Assembly (NCBI GenBank): GCA_039181495.1
Contig: JBCDCP010000137.1
Location: 1-7,314, forward strand
Length of the DNA: 7,314 bases
Source: JBCDCP01 sp039181495
GTDB taxonomy: Bacteria; Pseudomonadota; Alphaproteobacteria; Rhizobiales; Tepidamorphaceae
Direction of reading: 5' to 3'
Shown here: positions 5,666 to 7,314 of the stretch, in pieces
Layout of the letters: the number at the start of each line of letters is the position of its first letter
Numbering within the stretch: position 1 is the stretch's first letter
Translations under genes and position numbers: made by a program
Notes under the pieces: generated by a model
Database searches by the model: none
What the model was told of the DNA's origin: nothing
The model's input: only the letters and a program-made list of their open reading frames with translations

Positions 5666-6631
5666 ATGACCGAGTTCAACCGTTTTGGACGGGTTCCGCT
5701 AAGGTCGTTGGTTCCCAATCTGGTCACGCTTCTCGCGGTTTGTTCGGGTCTCACCGCGATCCGGATGGCCATTGAGGGGCGGTTTGAACTGGCGGTCGCA
5801 TGTATCGTTTTTGCCGCCATTCTCGATGCCCTGGATGGGCGGCTGGCGCGGGCGCTAAAGGCTGAAACGCGCTTTGGTGCAGAGCTCGACTCGCTTGCCG
5901 ATTTCGTCAATTTCGGCGTTGCGCCGGCTGTTGTCATTTACATCTGGGTCACCGGCAGTCTCGGCGCCATCGGTTGGCTCGGCGCACTTGTCTTCGCCAT
6001 TGCATGCGCCCTGAGGCTGGCACGTTTCAACGTGGCGCTGGACGATCCAGACGCACCGGCCTGGTCACAGCAGTTCTTCGCCGGGGTTCCCGCACCGGCC
6101 GGGGCACTGATGGCCCTGTTGCCGATGTATCTGAGTATCGTCTTCAACATCTCGCGCGACGGGCTCGCCGTTCCCGTTCTGGTGCATCTGGTGGTCGTCG
6201 GCATGCTGATGAGCAGCCGGATTCCCACCTTCTCGGCCAAGAAGAGCGTCAGCGCGGTGCCACGCGACATGGTCGTGCCGATCCTGTCCTGTGCCGCGCT
6301 GTTTCTGGCTCTGCTGGCCAGTTTCCCATTCGCAGTGCTTCTGGTTGGCACACTGATCTATGTGGCACTCATTCCGTTCGCCGTGATCCGCTACCGGGCC
6401 TTGAGCCGGGAGGATGCAGCCCAGCCGGTGCAACATGTCCAGCAGGTCTCGTTGCCCGAGCAAGGTGAGATGGCGCCACCGGTGCAGCCGGAAGTCCGCA
6501 TTGAACCAGCGATGAGTGTTCCCGAGCCTGAGATCCCATCAGGTGCCAGTTTTGCAGAAGTCCGCAAGAAGATAGCGGCCCGCAACAAGGCGAGGGGCAA
6601 ACCCGGGAAGGGCGGCCGAAAGACCGACTGA
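5666..6631 (+). CDS. pssA: CDP-diacylglycerol--serine O-phosphatidyltransferase with charged C-terminal tail
   Basis: Joins serine to CDP-diacylglycerol, giving phosphatidylserine and CMP in the inner membrane; Psd, encoded just upstream, uses the product. The CDP-alcohol phosphatidyltransferase signature is complete: D57-G58-x2-A61-R62-x8-G71-x3-D75-x3-D79, preceded by D54. These acidic residues bind the metal ions and the CDP moiety. Hydrophobic segments run from about 15 to 242, consistent with a multi-helix membrane enzyme. After IRYRALSRED (241-250) comes a soluble tail of about 70 residues, Gln/Pro/Glu-rich and then strongly basic (KKIAARNKARGKPGKGGRK, 301-319). The total of 321 residues is longer than the roughly 250-290 I expect for this family. 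The ATG at 5666 has GAGGG (5653-5657) 8 nt upstream, inside the end of psd, supporting translational coupling. Confidence 0.95.
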   Translation: MTEFNRFGRVPLRSLVPNLVTLLAVCSGLTAIRMAIEGRFELAVACIVFAAILDALDGRLARALKAETRFGAELDSLADFVNFGVAPAVVIYIWVTGSLGAIGWLGALVFAIACALRLARFNVALDDPDAPAWSQQFFAGVPAPAGALMALLPMYLSIVFNISRDGLAVPVLVHLVVVGMLMSSRIPTFSAKKSVSAVPRDMVVPILSCAALFLALLASFPFAVLLVGTLIYVALIPFAVIRYRALSREDAAQPVQHVQQVSLPEQGEMAPPVQPEVRIEPAMSVPEPEIPSGASFAEVRKKIAARNKARGKPGKGGRKTD

Positions 6632-6713
6632 CCTGAAGCGGGTAACCGCCGGCACTGACCAGCGGACAGACAGCCAAACAGTAACGAATGAGCCGCAGTG
6701 GCCGGTTGTCGTT
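6632..6713. other. Convergent gap between pssA and the RND gene
   Basis: Only 82 nt separate the two stop codons. The single notable structure is a short GCGG-GTAA-CCGC hairpin (6638-6649) with a GNRA-type loop. It has no following T-run on either strand, so no intrinsic terminator can be called. Confidence 0.4.
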
Positions 6714-7314
6714 CTATTCCGCCGCCTCGGGGATCAGCGGCCCCGGCCTGCTGGCTGCCTTTTTGCGCCGCTTACGTTTAGGCTTGGCGGTTGCCGCCAC
6801 ATCGATCTCCGATCCGGTATCGTTTGCAGGCTCCGGCAATGATGCGGCTTGGGTTTCCGCGTCCGGCTTCGAGAACCGCATGCGCAGCCACTTCCAGCGC
6901 TGTTGGTAGACATATGGGAGCGCCAGCATCGTCGGGATCAGAAGCAGCGTGAGCAACGTCGAGAAACCGAGGCCAAAGATGATTGCGGTGGACAGCTGCA
7001 CCCACCATGTCGACGTGATCCCACCGACCTCGATCGACCGGTTGAAATAGTCGACCGTGACCTGGGTGGCCATCGGGATCAGGCCCATGATCGTCGTGAA
7101 TGTGGTCAGGAAGATCGGCCGCAGCCGTTGGGATGCGGTACGGATCACCGCATCGATCGGGGCCAGTCCCCCCGAACGGCGGTGCCGGTTGTAGGTGTCC
7201 ATCAGAACGATCGAATTGTTCACGACAATCCCGGCCAGCGCGACCACACCGGTGCCGGTCATGATGATCGAGAAGCGCTGCCCGGTGACCAGCATGCCGA
7301 TAAGCACGCCAACC
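6714..7314 (-). CDS. RND-family efflux permease, C-terminal part (5' end beyond window)
   Basis: The reading frame is open to the right edge, so only the last 199 residues are present of a protein family usually over 1,000 long. Seen in order are: LIGMLVTGQRFSIIMTGTG, GIVVNNSIVLMD (the conserved RND transmembrane motif that follows it), RLRPIFLTTFTTIMGLIPMA, and the final membrane segment with AIIFGLGFSTLLTLLLIPTM. These blocks are typical of the AcrB/HAE1-like drug and hydrophobe efflux branch, which uses proton flow and works with a periplasmic adaptor and an outer-membrane channel. Neither partner is in the window; they may lie to the right, upstream of this gene. The last 60 or so residues form a hydrophilic tail with a very basic run, KPKRKRRKK, and the protein ends in AAE. 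Substrate unknown. Confidence 0.93.
   Translation of the reverse strand, partial: VGVLIGMLVTGQRFSIIMTGTGVVALAGIVVNNSIVLMDTYNRHRRSGGLAPIDAVIRTASQRLRPIFLTTFTTIMGLIPMATQVTVDYFNRSIEVGGITSTWWVQLSTAIIFGLGFSTLLTLLLIPTMLALPYVYQQRWKWLRMRFSKPDAETQAASLPEPANDTGSEIDVAATAKPKRKRRKKAASRPGPLIPEAAE

Noticed and set aside
6638..6649. GCGG-GTAA-CCGC hairpin after pssA as a terminator
   Set aside because: Only 4 bp of stem and no T-run on either strand.
1..7314. Mobile element, defence island, CRISPR array or new multi-gene system
   Set aside because: Every sizeable coding region belongs to a familiar family, no transposase, integrase, nuclease or array repeats are visible, and composition is even across the window.

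Overview
The window looks like chromosomal DNA from a GC-rich (roughly 60% by eye) alphaproteobacterium, most plausibly of the Hyphomicrobiales/rhizobial kind. The basis is protein resemblance recalled from memory, above all the short Psd-PssA pair and the Atm1-type ABC exporter. No search was run, and genus or species cannot be given. I see no tRNA, rRNA, CRISPR array, insertion sequence, phage gene or abrupt change in composition.

Layout, left to right. (1) On the minus strand, 449 to beyond the left edge, lies the N-terminal three quarters of a LOG-family (lysine decarboxylase-like) nucleotide phosphoribohydrolase. (2) A 261-bp divergent spacer (450-710) holds several perfect dyads, including two back-to-back stem-loops just before the next gene. 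(3) At 711-2075 (+) is a membrane-anchored, probably periplasmic protein with an acidic Ala/Pro/Glu/Thr-rich stalk, two related Ig-like modules and a C-terminal LysM domain. (4) A 154-bp spacer carries a good sigma70-type promoter candidate with a perfect TATAAT. (5) At 2230-4191 (+) is a full-length Atm1/ABCB7-type half ABC exporter. (6) A convergent LysE/RhtB-family exporter follows at 4815-4204 (-), separated from it by only 12 nt. (7) A 139-bp divergent spacer leads to psd (4955-5662, +) and pssA (5666-6631, +), a two-gene phosphatidylethanolamine operon. (8) After an 82-bp convergent gap comes the C-terminal part of an RND efflux permease on the minus strand, from 6714 past the right edge.

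Functionally this is a cell-envelope and housekeeping neighbourhood. PssA makes phosphatidylserine from CDP-diacylglycerol and serine, and Psd decarboxylates it to phosphatidylethanolamine. The LysM protein probably binds peptidoglycan. The ABC, LysE and RND proteins are three unrelated exporters. I found no convincing evidence for a previously undescribed system. The items most worth a second look are the dyad-rich leader of the LysM gene, the duplicated Ig-like modules of that protein, and the charged C-terminal tails on PssA and on the RND permease.
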